From contig NC_053418.1 in NCBI RefSeq assembly GCF_016859285.1, forward strand, positions 7,848,001 to 7,912,000: a stretch of DNA of 64,000 nt, in the 5' to 3' direction. How positions within the stretch are numbered: the first letter of the stretch is position 1; each line of letters begins with the position of its first letter. Positions 41,406 through 55,150 of the stretch are shown piece after piece. The position numbers and the translations under genes are program-made. The notes under the pieces are model-generated. The model was not told where the DNA came from. It ran no database searches and worked only from the letters and a program-made list of their open reading frames with translations. Source of the stretch: Xiphias gladius (Eukaryota; Chordata; Actinopteri; Istiophoriformes; Xiphiidae).

Positions 41406-42139
41406 TGTGATGTGCATACTCTATACAGTAATAACATATGTACTATTACATGGTTTGGTATAATATAAAAAAAAACGCATACTATACTATAGCACGAGAT
41501 ACAAAATAATAATACACCAATATTATAAAGTAATATAAGCAATATAATTCAATGTAAAAATTGTTAGGTATGTTACTACAACTACAGTTACAGTAAAATA
41601 AGTAGCAGAGACGAAAAACATAATCTCAGACATTTTAAATATGTTGAGATAAATTCTGTGATTCCACTTCTCTACAAACTACTGTCGGCTGCATGTACGC
41701 CATATTTTATTAGACTGGGCAACGTTATAAATGTAATGTCCTTGATGAACCTCGTCGTGGCCATTTTGTGGGCGTTAAATCAATCCGAAAATGACTAAAT
41801 ACGCTAGTGGGCTGACAACATTTTGTGTTGTTGGGTAGCACAAGCTATTAAAAACAAAACAAAGGGCTAAGAATCAGCGTCAGTCAAAAGGTGACACGTC
41901 TTGGTTTTGCAGCTAGCATCGGGGCTAGTACGCAAATAGATCCAACTTCGGCAAGCTGGAGGAAAATGTGACCGCAAAATTACTCAAAACGTTAGAAAAT
42001 CAGTTGGCATTTACCGACTTACCTTTTCTAGGAATTTGAGAAGAACCACCCTAAGTCTGCTTTGATGATTTTTCCCGAAGATATGTCCCTTCCCGGTGAA
42101 TGTCGTTTGCCTGCATATGGCACAGTAATAGGCACCCAT
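36521..42139 (-). CDS. cenatac: Centrosomal AT-AC splicing factor CENATAC (CCDC84)
   Basis: Twelve coding exons on the minus strand: 42139-42023, 40969-40803, 40501-40403, 40312-40246, 39987-39925, 39841-39731, 39537-39470, 39360-39246, 39128-39098, 38453-38352, 37908-37776 and 36641-36521. Phases agree and total 1,194 nt (397 codons plus TAA; human is 332). The N-terminal finger [20 protein letters not shown] has Cys6/Cys9 and His19/His25. A second finger contains [10 protein letters not shown] and [13 protein letters not shown], followed by [10 protein letters not shown]. The helix [15 protein letters not shown] follows. [27 protein letters not shown] and [11 protein letters not shown]...[21 protein letters not shown] all match the family, and the tail is Lys/Arg-rich. 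CENATAC is a minor-spliceosome protein needed for splicing of AT-AC U12 introns and hence for faithful chromosome segregation. The third exon uses a weaker donor (GTCGGC). A 28-A run lies in an intron at 40,203-40,230. Confidence 0.95.
41041..41100. repeat. Copy of a dispersed fish repeat
   Basis: This 60-bp block shares ACAGYCCTGCAATAAATCC and the following TACC-TCA-GAAGGT phrase with 59,941-60,000. The two are clearly homologous. It lies in an intron of cenatac. Confidence 0.7.
41350..41403. repeat. (TG)n microsatellite
   Basis: About 27 TG units in a cenatac intron. Confidence 0.97.
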
Positions 42140-42584
42140 TGATACAGCGTGTAAGAGCCCGAGAGTATACTAGAGCTGGGTTGGCGCAGGACCCGAGCTA
42201 AAATCAAACATCTCTAATATTGATTGATTTATTCATTAACTAAACACCAATCAACATTGACCGGCGCTAGTAATTCGCTACCGGAAGCAATTCCGTCCTT
42301 CTATGTTTCCCCCCTGGAAACAAACTGGATATGGGGAACTGTTGTTAAACCTCTCCGACTATCATGCTAATATACAATGGGAGAAAGTGCTGCTTGTCTT
42401 AACTGCTCATTGCCTTCAGATCTTGGCGTCTTTGTGACAATTGGTTTTACACACTCGACAGTTGTAAACAATATTAGTCAGGCCAACTGAAATACCGGTA
42501 ACCATCTGCACTGAATGAGTTTATCGTTACGCGGTGCTCGCTGCGCTCCGGCAAAACTTGGCTAGCTAGACCGGTTGAATGGAA
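42140..42584. promoter_or_regulatory. Shared head-to-head promoter of cenatac and zinc-finger unit 1
   Basis: Only 445 bp separate the two divergent start codons. The interval contains an ETS-type CCGGAAG at 42,281-42,287, frequent in bidirectional housekeeping promoters, and no convincing TATA box. Start sites are not known. Confidence 0.55.
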
Positions 42585-44099
42585 ATGTCTACGATCCAGT
42601 CTTTAAGAAAGTTTATCGACGAGAGACTACGCACCGCTGCTGAAGAAATATTCGGAGTTTTTGAAAAGGCAATAGTTAAGTACGAGGATGAAATCGATCG
42701 TCAGCGCCGACTTCCGGGTAACGTTTGGAAACCTGAAATAAAGTTATACAGGATAGGTCTGTAAAACCTTAGTTATCTTCAAAAAGGCAAACAGGAGAAT
42801 CGCACTTATATTCACATCCCCTATTGGTTTAAAAATAAACTCTTCTTTATTTCATTTTTTTTCATGATATTAGTAACCTCCTTTATATCCATTGTCCCTC
42901 CAGAGCTCCCACAGCAACATGTTTGTAAGGAGGAGGAGGTTCTTGGTGACCGGCGGCTCTGTAACCTGGAGAGGGACTCCAGGCCGGACCGAGGGGAGCC
43001 AGAACCTCCACAGATTAAGGAGGAACAGGAAGAACTCTCCACCAGTCAGGAAGGACATCATCTTGTACTGAAGCAGGAGGGTGATATCTTTATGCTGATT
43101 CCTACCTACGGGGAAAGCGACCACAGTGAACCAGAACCGAGTGACCAGCGGCTGCTCTCTGAAAACTCTCATGTAGCTGAGAACCAAGATCACAAAGGAG
43201 GCGAGCATGGAGACTCAATATCAACTAGAGATGCAGAGCCAAAGTCAAAGAAGAGACATCACAAAAGCAAAAATCACAGTAACTGTGTATATAACTCTAC
43301 AGTGTCAAAGATTAACCTGATTACCTGCACGGATAAAAAGTTTTTCCAGTGTGACACTTGTGGGAGAGCTTTTAAGTGTAAGTCCCAATTAAATATACAT
43401 CTGAGAGTCCACACAGGCGAGAAACCGTATTCTTGTGAAACATGTGGGAGATATTTCAGATTTACCAGTGGCTTGTTGGTCCACATGAGAACCCACACGG
43501 GCGAGAAACCGTATTCTTGCAAAACATGTGGAAATACTTTCAGATCTAGTAGTGGCTTGATGGTCCACATGAGAACCCACACAGGTGAGAAACCGTATTC
43601 TTGTAAAGCATGTGGGAAAGGTTTCACATCTAGCAGTGGCTTGTTGGTCCACATGAGAACGCACACAGGTGAGAAGCCGTATCCCTGCAACACCTGTGGG
43701 AAAACATTTAGCGGCATGTCAATACTGAAAAGGCACATGAGTATCCACACCGGTGAGAAGCCGTACTCTTGTAAAACGTGTGGGAAGGATTTCCGACTTG
43801 GCAGTGACTACAAAGTCCACATGAGAACGCATGCGGGCGAGAAGCCGTACCTTTGCAACACTTGTGGGAAAAGATTTTGTCACTTGTCCAACTTCAAAAA
43901 GCACACGAGAATCCATACTGGCGAAAAGCCATATACTTGCATAACATGTGGGAAAGCTTTCAGGCTTAGCAGTGAATTGACAGTCCACACTGGAAGAGCC
44001 CACACTGGTGAGAAGCCATATCACTGCAACACCTGTGGGAAAAGATACTTTGATGTGTCTCAATTGGCAAGGCATATAAGATCGCACAAAGGCAAGTAG
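42585..44099 (+). CDS. C2H2 zinc-finger protein, array unit 1 (9 fingers)
   Basis: Exons 42585-42756 and 42904-44099 join in phase 1 (455 codons plus TAG). An in-frame ATG six bases earlier (42,579) could also be used; MSTIQ matches the starts of the sister units better. Residues 1-57 are the cluster-specific N-terminal module (ERL..AAEEIFGVFEKAI, RQRRL, KPEIKL). Residues 58-200 form an acidic linker with [12 protein letters not shown] and two SUMO-consensus sites, IKEE at 95-98 and LKQE at 113-116. Residues 204-455 hold nine C2H2 fingers joined by TGEKPY-type linkers; finger 8 has four residues between its histidines. Fingers 2-4 are near-identical, and fingers 3 and 4 share the same predicted DNA-reading residues (S,S,G,V at -1,2,3,6). 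A nuclear sequence-specific DNA-binding regulator is expected. Two decayed fingers follow the stop. Confidence 0.9.
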
Positions 44100-44270
44100 C
44101 CTTGTGTTCGAGGAGTATGTGGGAGACGGTTCAGTTGTAGTGGCTCGTGGCATAAAAACACCCAAGAACCCACGGAAGCGAAGAGCCACATAATTGCGGC
44201 TCTTGCGGGAAAAGTTTCTCTCAAATCACAAACTTGGGAAAAAACACCCGAGGATCAGTGTACACAGGAG
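44100..44270 (+). pseudogene. Decayed fingers downstream of unit 1 stop
   Basis: Directly after the TAG the same frame reads CGRRFSCSGS and later, in a shifted frame, NCGSCGKSFSQITNLG. These are recognisable finger remnants with lost histidines. The ancestral array was longer by at least two fingers. Confidence 0.75.
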
Positions 44271-45717
44271 GAATCTCTGTTATTGGATGTAAAATGTATG
44301 TAATTTCCCATTGAAATGTCACAATATCCTAGTTTAATGTAGTACGTTCAAGTGTTTGTTGAACTGCCCTCATTTTTGTCCTCAATATGACTGCATTACT
44401 CATATTTCTGTTGCAACAGTATTTCTTTATAACTTGTCATCTCCCAAATCTTGGGGAAATTTTTTGTTTCACAGCGAGTGCATGGTCCCCTACCAACGTA
44501 AATGACTGGCCTCATAAATCAATACTCTCTTTTACTATTTGTACACACTACCTTCGTTATATGTGTGGATTGTGAACTCTGATGAGCTGAGAAACCTTCC
44601 AGTGATCTTGGGCTATTTACAGTATGTTGCCATCCTACCAACTACAGTCTTTTTTCCTGTCTGCGGGTTTTCTTTTAATTCTATATTTTCGTGTAATTTG
44701 TGAATGGTTCAACTCGATATAAATTTCGTCATATCGGGCTTTAGAGGCGATACACAAATTGTAATGATGTGCTACATGGCGCTGTCAAAGAATTGAGTTA
44801 ATGTAATGTTTTTCGATGCTGGTTACTCTGACTGATATTCCACATTGATAGACTGAATGATGAGGCTGAAAACCACAATGCAATGACAACCCGAGCGTGT
44901 GGAGTGCATGCCGCAATTAGCTGCTAAATGAAGCTTGAGAAATAATTCTCATTTCATGTGTTTATTCAGACACTGCAGTGTCAGGGCATATGGTGACAAT
45001 ATAAGAATACCGGATTCACTCTGAATCCTAAAGTCATTAGCAAATTATGTGAGGAATTATTTTTAGGCCATTGGTTCCATCTGAAGCAACAACACATGGC
45101 TTTATATCCCTCTAGTTGTAGTGATGAACTGCACAGGCCTGCAAGCCAGCATGTTAAGCTGCTACCTTTGACTCTGGCTTAAATGCTGTCTTAAAATCAG
45201 TATCTCTACACTGGTCTGATTGGAAACGTTTGTAAGTTTATTTGCATCATACTCGTATGCAAAATCCTAACTTGCTAGGTAACATGCTTGTGAAATAAAT
45301 GTGCGACAAAAACTTATTTTTTTAGTGTGAAAACTGTTCGAAATGGAGACACTCAATTACATGAGCTTTGACCATTTACTTAGTACGATACTTGTAGATG
45401 AATGTTCCCGCTTCAGGGTTTTGATGAGGAACAATATATCAGCGAGTGGATAAATGTCAACCCAACACAGCAGACGGTTCCTATGCGTAGTTTAAAGACG
45501 TAAAAGGCCTCCTTGCATCTGCTGTTGCCTTTTTATATGACACCAATAACCACATTCGTAAGCGGAACAAAATAACACCTCATTTCCACTGCCGGATCTT
45601 AATAGTGTAACACCAAACAAGTAAACAGAAGGCGGGCGTTAGTAGCGTTAGCCGCACGAGCTGAGCGGAAACCGAATGTGTTGGTGTGTGTGTGCAGTTT
45701 CGAGCCATCTTAGTTGT
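44271..45717. other. 3' flank of unit 1 and intergenic
   Basis: No coding signal. An AATAAA at 45,294-45,299 is a possible but distant poly(A) signal for unit 1. Confidence 0.45.
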
Positions 45718-48162
<2,445 letters not shown>

Positions 48163-49995
48163 GGCTGTAGTCTGCTGTTTGCAAAGTTTACACTCGGCTT
48201 TTTGGTCATCGGTTTTAACCAAAATGCATCCACATAGACAACTTCTTTGACATGGTGTCGATTAGTTTGGAGCCGACTCCGAGTAAACGTTCAGCAAAGG
48301 CTAAATAAGTGAGACCTTGCAGTCTCCATTAGGTTGGGCGAGTTTAAAGGCGGGAAAACGGGTGTTTTCCCCCGTTCCCCCGTTTTCACCGGAAGTCTGT
48401 CCCTCCCGCTGACGAAAATAATGGATTAATCTTGGAAGGCTATTGATGTAGCGCTTTTCTCCTTATGAAAGTAACGCCAGCGATTGTCCGACCGGCGAGA
48501 ATTTGGTAGGACAATAGCATATACACCAAAGAGTCGCCGGGGAGACTACAGCCCCAATAAAGTTGCAGATGATGGACATGTTAGAAGCTGTCACCATGAA
48601 AAATGTTACGGGAAGCCCCAATGACTTGGTGTAGGCCATTACTACCTTCATTTCTATTTTTTTTTTTTTTTTTAAGTAAATGTTGTGTAAGGGACATAAC
48701 GTTGGGTGGGGTTATCACCTGATATCATGGGCTTCAGTAAAATTCAGATGTTGTAAAATCTGCACAGGTTGTTTCCTTTTGACTAAGAGCGGCACAAAAT
48801 CAGTAGGTTTAAACAAACGTCTTTTGAAATAGATTTCCTAATATTATCCAATAGAAGGCACTTGATAACCAGTGTAATATGTAATATATTGAAAAATGTG
48901 CTAGTACAAGGTAAAATAAAGAAAACAGCTTTGCAGCAACAAGGGCACATTAATTCACTGTAGTGTTTAACAATTCAAAAGAAACGCATTTTTCAATTGT
49001 TTGAGATGTACTGACGGTAATGTTTGAGAACGTTTGCATATCGTGGGTTATTACTTTAAAGCCTTGGATAAACCTAGAGCTGAAACTCTCAGTTGATTTA
49101 TCGGTTTGTTGATTGACAGAAAATTCATCAGCAACTGTTTCGATAACCGATTAACCACTTGAGTCACTTCTCAAGCAAAAATCCTAAACATTAATTTCAC
49201 CATTGTGAAGATTTAAAGCTTGAGGACATGATACTGATATTATGTCCTCAGTTTTTTTTTTTTTTTAAGTTTGTGTTTTTTTTTTATGTGTTTGTAAATT
49301 AGTGTTTGGGGGTGGTTAGCAACCTGCAGGCAGTTTAGATTATACAATTAAATAAAACATGCACATTAGGGTTGTTTTATATGCTGATTCCTATATTTTT
49401 TAAAACAGAATGTTTTAAAAAATTTGACTACTTATATTTGACAACTTATAGGTAAAAAAAAAAATAATAATAAACGAAGACCCGCAGCATTTCTCCCCCA
49501 GTACTTTATTCCTGGCGAAGTGGAGAAGGCTCTTAAAAATAATTTAGACTTTCAAATTGGCAGATAAAATACAATTTACTGAAAATATGATTAAACAGTC
49601 AACTGAATCGGTGCAATGTAATGCAGTACATATGTATATTATATAATTTTTTTAAAAACATTCTTGAGATTTCTTGTTTGTTTTTCAATGGATATTTTTT
49701 TTTTTCCTATAGGGGTTAAATTCTCTTTTGAATTTTCTCTGAGATTTTGGTTTTACGCGCAGACTTGGACGCGACTTGTTATCGATACATCAACGTCTCG
49801 CCACCGACAAACCACCGACCTCAGCAGGGAAGCGCGTTTCCCTTAAATCGGGGGTAACATCGCATCGGGTCCGGCGGAAGTGAACACGACCGTCACGGCG
49901 ATGCGGAGTCCAGGCTCCGCCGGCGCGTCGGGCTCGCGAGTCAGACGCTTCAGCCTGGGCCTGCGGAGCAAACCCCTCGGCCGACTCCGGTGAAA
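48163..49995. other. Intergenic and upstream region of unit 3
   Basis: Mostly AT-rich with T-runs and a MITE fragment (listed). The last ~140 bp (49,858-49,995) become GC- and CpG-rich and probably form the unit 3 promoter. No other gene is seen. Confidence 0.5.
49075..49215. mobile_element. hAT-like MITE, left-end fragment
   Basis: It starts TAGAGCTGAAAC and contains TGACAGAAAATTCATCAGCA and CGATAACCGATTAACCAC, the left part of the MITE family found in introns of units 3-5. The right half is missing or unrecognisable. Confidence 0.6.
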
Positions 49996-51616
49996 ATGTC
50001 TGCGGTTCTGTGCTTCAGGAGGTTTGTCGACGAGCGACTCGCCGCCGCCGCCGAGGAGATACTGGGAGTCTTTGAGAAAGCCGTGGTGGTGTACGAGGAG
50101 GAGATCGAGCGTCAGCGGAGACTGCTGGACATCGTCTTGAAGCCCGAGATAAAGCTGCACAAGAAAGGTTCGTGAGACCGACGCTGTCCGTTGCTAACTG
50201 ATAACGGGGGGGGGCGGATTTACATACGCCTGGCGACTTTTATATACGATTAAGTTTTAGGATAAATTGTGATTACTGGTTTTATCGCTGGTTGATAACT
50301 AATGGACTGTTGGTCGGATAAAACGACACATATGAAGAGGTCACCTTCGGCTGTGGGACATTACAAAATGCATTTTTCATTATTTTCTCTCATTTTAAAG
50401 ACAAAATTATTGATTAATCCGTAGTGAAACTAATTGTTGGTTGCATCTCTACTTTTACCTAAAGGGTTTGAGTACTTCTTTGACCACTGGAAGATTCATA
50501 GCTTTACATAGGTGCTCCTTTTAACCAAACCACTAAGTGCTTCTTTTGTCCTTCCCTTCAGACATCTCACAGTCATCTATCTGTATCAAGGAGATTCTCC
50601 TGGACCAGCAAGAGCTCTGTAACCAGGAGAGGAGCTCCAGTCTGAACCAAGAGGAACTAGAGGCCCCGGGGATTAAAGAGGAGCAGGAGGAACTCTGCGC
50701 CAGTCAGGACGGAGAGCAGCTCGTACTGGAGCAGGAGGCCGATTTGTTTAAGTTAAGGCGTGATTGCAGTGAAGATCAGACTCTGCTTTGGGATCCTGAC
50801 CAAACTCAGAGGGCAGCAGAGAGAGAGCCGCTGACCAACATTTCGGTTATAGTGATAAAATCTGAATCTGACAGAGAGGGCTCAGGTGTATCAGTATCCA
50901 ACGGTGACCACCACTGTTCATACAGCTCTCACACAGCTAAAAGCAAAGGCCACGAAAGAGGAAACCAAGAAAATGCAAGTGCGGATCAGAAACCAGAGAG
51001 CAAACATTTCAAATGTCTATTTTGCACCGAGGAGTTTCATGATTTCTTAAAGTTAAAAATTCACAAAAGGACCCACACTGGTGAAAAACGTTTTAAATGT
51101 GACACTTGTGGGAAAGGGTTCACCCAGAAAGCTCTGGTGACGAAACACATGGCGACTCACACGGGGGTGAAGCCCTTCAGATGCAGAGTTTGCGGCAAGG
51201 AATTCAGCTGCCAGTCAAACTGCGTCAGTCACATGAAAACTCACACGGGCGACAAGCCGCACACCTGCGTCACCTGCGGGAAACGTTTCAGCCGCGGCGC
51301 AGACCTGAGGAGGCACAACCGAACCCACACGGGGGAGAAGCCCTACAGCTGCGTCTACTGCGGGAAGGGGTTTTCCTACCACTCATCGCTCACAAATCAC
51401 GTCCGAGTGCATACCGGGGAGAAGCCTTACAAATGTATCTGGTGCGGGAAAAGGTTTGCCGTCAGCACTACGTTGAAAATACACACCAGAGTCCATACAG
51501 GGGAAAAGCCGTATAAATGCAGCTTTTGCGGGAGGACTTTTGCTCATAACACAGGACTGAGGTTACACAGAAGGATCCACGCAGCGGAGAAACAACAGGG
51601 CTCAAATGCCTTCTGA
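49996..51616 (+). CDS. C2H2 zinc-finger protein, array unit 3 (7 fingers)
   Basis: Exons 49996-50167 (172 nt) and 50562-51616 join in phase 1 to 408 codons plus TGA. The start MSAVL aligns with the sister units and has A at -3. Residues 1-57 are the N-terminal module ([37 protein letters not shown]). The linker starts DISQSSICIKE, so it diverges from the usual ELPQQ, but keeps [12 protein letters not shown]. The second SUMO-type site is VLEQE (Lys lost), and an IKSE site occurs further on. Seven C2H2 fingers occupy roughly residues 207-397; finger 3 has a Cys (NCVSH) where Leu is usual. The protein ends with a short AAEK tail. No disabling lesion was found. A DNA-binding nuclear regulator is expected; the target is unknown. 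Confidence 0.9.
50281..50451. mobile_element. hAT-like MITE in intron 1 of unit 3
   Basis: A partial copy containing GGACTGTTGGTCGGATAAAA and ATTGATTAATCC, ending GGTTGCATCTCTA (inverse of TAGAGATGCAACC). It ends 110 bp before exon 2 and has the same orientation as the copies in units 4 and 5. Confidence 0.65.
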
Positions 51617-53063
51617 GGGACGGTTCAAAAAAAAGTTCAAAACGTGCACAAAGTCAGATTAGACCGTTGGGGTCAAAGTTAAACTTGTGCCATGTTGGAA
51701 GCATTTGTAGAAAGGTTTTTAGGTTTGACCTTGTAAGATTCAAGACTTATAGTTAAAAACTGACTCAGGGGCTTATTCAGACACGAGACTGAGGTGTAAA
51801 TATGCCGTCGTATTTATGTGGTGTGGGCTGAGTTTTAATGGGGTACATGGTGACACAGGGCTGCACAGATAACCAGCTTTGCAGTATGTCGATTTCAGTG
51901 CGTGATAATGTATCTGAATGTACGGAGGGTCTGCTTCTTTACCATCCGGCTCTACAGAAAATGTGTCTCCATATCAACAGGTTCCCTATGGGGACAGAAA
52001 CATTCGATTCAAATCCGGGTGATACCGGCAGTAATCATAGTAGCTCTGCCGTGGCTGAAACTGTTCTCTCAGTAATTGTTTTAGACAATTTATGAAGGAA
52101 AAAGAACAAAAACAAACGTACACTCATCCCAGCAGACCGAAATCCTCTGTTACTGCAGCTTTGAGGAGAATGAGGCTGGCAATGCAAACATTTTCTTTCC
52201 TGCACCTACCTCTACAGCCTATTTATCAGCCTGTTGCCTTTTTGGTATTTTATTTTCTACTGCTGCATTACCAGTGCATGCTACCCCCAGATATTATTGT
52301 ATCACATTACATTAAATATGCTTCTTACACTGTTTATTGCTGGCTCTCATTTATCTGCTAGACCAAAGTGAGGGCTTGAAATGCCCACACTCGCCTTTCT
52401 ATAATCTCTCTGGTCTAAGAGTCAAAGTTATTCAAAGATATAGTAAGAACACGTTCATCGTGGGCCACACAAAAATCCATAAGAATACAGCCACTGTTTC
52501 AAGTTCAGTCAACCCCTTGTTCATGATTTAATATATATTTTGATTGGACACTCTTTGAAACCAAATTTGCTATGGATAATCATAATCCACAGACGGTGAT
52601 TCTCATTATATTTGTGACCTTCTTGTTTTAATGGAGGAACACGACAGTCACAATTTCCCCCTTGATCAGTGTCATTGTCCACGACACATTATTTTAAAAA
52701 GTAAAAATAACTTTAAAAAAAAAACTGTACGTTTGAGGGAGGAACTGAATGGTTTGCTTTTATTCTCTAACTTTCACCGTACAAGAATACGGAATTTTGA
52801 GGGGCCTGCCATAACTGTTTCTTTGTCAGGGGAAAAAAATAATAAAAATAAAAAATACGTGAGAAACGTAGTGCGGGGTGTTCACCTGTGCTTTGTGTTC
52901 GAGCAAAACTAGGACGGTATGGTCAAAGTGTGCCGAATTTGAGCTCTTAATCTGTAAATTCCACCGGAAATGGCTCACGCCGTCGTTCCTGCCGCCCCGC
53001 GGGAAAGCGCGCCGTCGGGACCGAGGTAGTCCGGCTCGAACCACTTGTTTTAAGACAGGGGAC
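51617..53063. other. 3' flank of unit 3 and upstream region of unit 4
   Basis: No further fingers or genes are visible. CpG density rises in the last 90 bp, at the probable unit 4 promoter. Confidence 0.5.
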
Positions 53064-55019
53064 ATGTTCGCGGCGGAGGGTCTGAGGCGGCTGATCAGGG
53101 AGCGACTGGCCGCGGCTGCGGAGGACATATTGGGCGTCTTTGAACAAACGGTATCGGTGTACGAGGAGGAGCTCGACCGTCAGCGCAGACTGGTGGACAT
53201 CGTCCTGAAGCCCGAGATAAAGCTGCACAGGGCAGGTGAGGACAGCCACAGTGTCCACTTGAAGACAAATGATATAAACCGGTCCCGCCGCTCACACGAA
53301 GCCAGAGTGATGCGAATACGACAGTTCAGGGACAGGGTTTGTGTCTGGGGGGGGGGGGGGGTCTGTTTCCCCACAGCGCCCCCTGCGTGGTGGTGGGGGA
53401 GAAGGTTACGGTTAGGCGTAGCAGAGATAACCGGCTCTCGGTTAAGTTAGGAGTGAGGGTTAAGCAATTTAGAAGAGGAGTGGTTGGGGGTTGAGGTTTG
53501 GTTCAGATCTAGGTAAGGGGAGATTTGGTGTTACAGTGTATTCTGTGACTGTAACCCCCCCCCCCAGCACGAAATTTCTAGTAAGGTACCATTTATAAAG
53601 GGTTTATGAGATTCAAGTGATTTATTATTAATTTTAAAATTCTCCCATCACAAGAAGAATTAACAAACACCACTCAGACAGTGTTTCACCATCTCCATCA
53701 CACAGGTGTGTCTAGTCCCACCGACTCGTAGTAAGCTCTCCCGGGCCCGGCTTATAATTTTGGACTAGAGCTGCAACGACAAGTCAATCGAAGGAAAATT
53801 AATCTGCAACCGTTTTTGACAATCGATTTTATTATTTCAGTTATTTTTCAAGCAAAAAGAGCCAAATGTTTGCTGGTTTCAGCTTCTCGAAGGCTTTTGC
53901 TTTGTCTTATATGAGACTAAACTGAATATATTTAAGTTTTGGGGTGTTGTTTGTTTTTTTGAAGACATCACCTTGGGTTCGGGGAAATTATGAGGGGCTT
54001 TTTTCACTTTTTTCACTTTTTTTTTTTTTCAACGTTTGACCTAACGATTAAAAATAACCTGCAGATTAATCAGTAATGAGAATGGTGGTTAGTTGCAGCC
54101 TGATGTTGGATGCACAAATATCTTACACTAAGGGGTTCTTCCTTTGTCGTTCCCTCCAGAGCTCCCTCAGCAACATGTCTGTAAGGAGGAGGAGGAGGTT
54201 CTCGCTGCACGTCACCTCTGTAACCAGGAGCGGGACTCCTGCCTGGGACCAGAGCCTCCACAGATTAAAGAGGAGCAGGAGGAACTCTGCACCAGTCAGG
54301 AGGGAGAGCAGCTTGTACTGAAACAGGAGGATGATCTCTTGAAGTCAAATCCTACCTATGAGAGAAGTGGTCACAGTGAAGACTGGTCTCTGGTGGTGAA
54401 TTGTGACCACAATCAAAGTGCGTCAGAGAGAGAGCCTCCGGACAACATTTCAACTAAAAGGCTGAGATCTGAAAGTGACAGAGAAAGCTCTGGAGAATCT
54501 GAGCCAAACAGTGACCGTTTTCAAAGGGGCAACCATGGGAAGGTGGCAAAACCAGAGAGGAAACAGAGGGGGGCCTCAATATCAACTAGAAACCTTAAGC
54601 CAAAAATAAACAGGGAACAATATGACCAAGAACACGAAACAAACAGCAGGGAAAACACAGAATCAGCTAGTAATTCTCAGCCCAAACCAAATGACGCAGA
54701 CTTTCCTTTGTATAAGCAATTAAAAGGTCACACGAGGACTCACACTGCTGAGAAGCCTTTCAGTTGCACGGTTTGTGGCAAGGGATTCCGCTTCAAACGT
54801 TACCTCAAACAACACATGATAACCCACTCGGGCGAGAAGCCGTACGCTTGCAACACGTGCTGGAAGGGTTTCCGGCGTTTGGAACATTTGCAAATTCACA
54901 TGAGGAGTCACACTGGTGAAAGGCCTTACAGCTGTGCTTACTGTAAGAGGGCGTTTTCTGTAAGCTCAACCTTGACCAAACATGTCCGGTTGCATACGGG
55001 TGAGAAGCCTTATGCGTAG
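53064..55019 (+). CDS. C2H2 zinc-finger protein, array unit 4 (3 fingers, shortened)
   Basis: Exons 53064-53235 (172 nt) and 54160-55019 join in phase 1 to 343 codons plus TAG. The N-terminal module ([36 protein letters not shown]) is intact, as are [36 protein letters not shown] and both SUMO-type sites (IKEE, LKQE). A first finger has lost its cysteines (only LKGHTRTH remains). Three complete fingers run from residue 258. The frame stops directly after TGEKPYA, at the start of what was another finger, so the array is truncated. Three fingers could still bind DNA, but with reduced specificity. It may be a functional short paralogue or an early pseudogene. Confidence 0.75.
53766..54103. mobile_element. 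hAT-like MITE in intron 1 of unit 4, nearly complete
   Basis: It begins TAGAGCTGCAACGAC and ends GTTGCAGCCTGA, its inverted counterpart. The flanking 8-mers TTTTGGAC and TGTTGGAT match at 6 of 8 bases, an old 8-bp duplication typical of hAT. It ends 56 bp before exon 2. Confidence 0.75.
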
Positions 55020-55150
55020 CTGCAGTGTTTGGGGAGAGCTTTGAATGTGAGAGCAAGACCAAGAGAGGCACACAGGCGCAGCCTTGAAGGAGAAGAGTTC
55101 ACAAGCTGCTCAACCCCGAAGAAGCAAACGACTGACTGCCAGGACACTTG
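55020..55150 (+). pseudogene. Decayed fingers downstream of unit 4 stop
   Basis: The frame after the TAG reads CLGRALNVRARPREAHRR and then EEFTSCSTPKKQ, degraded finger sequence without an intact Cys2His2 set. Confidence 0.65.

Noticed and set aside
42864-42903. ATG at 42,864 as start of unit 1 exon 2 protein
   Set aside because: It lies in the intron before a good acceptor; exon 1 supplies the homologous start. Non-ATG apparent starts upstream of exon 2 in units 4, 5 and 6 were rejected for the same reason.
43274-44189. Long minus-strand ORFs opposite the fingers of unit 1 (and opposite unit 6 at 63,280-63,885)
   Set aside because: They mirror the regular codon pattern of C2H2 repeats and lack independent splice or start signals.
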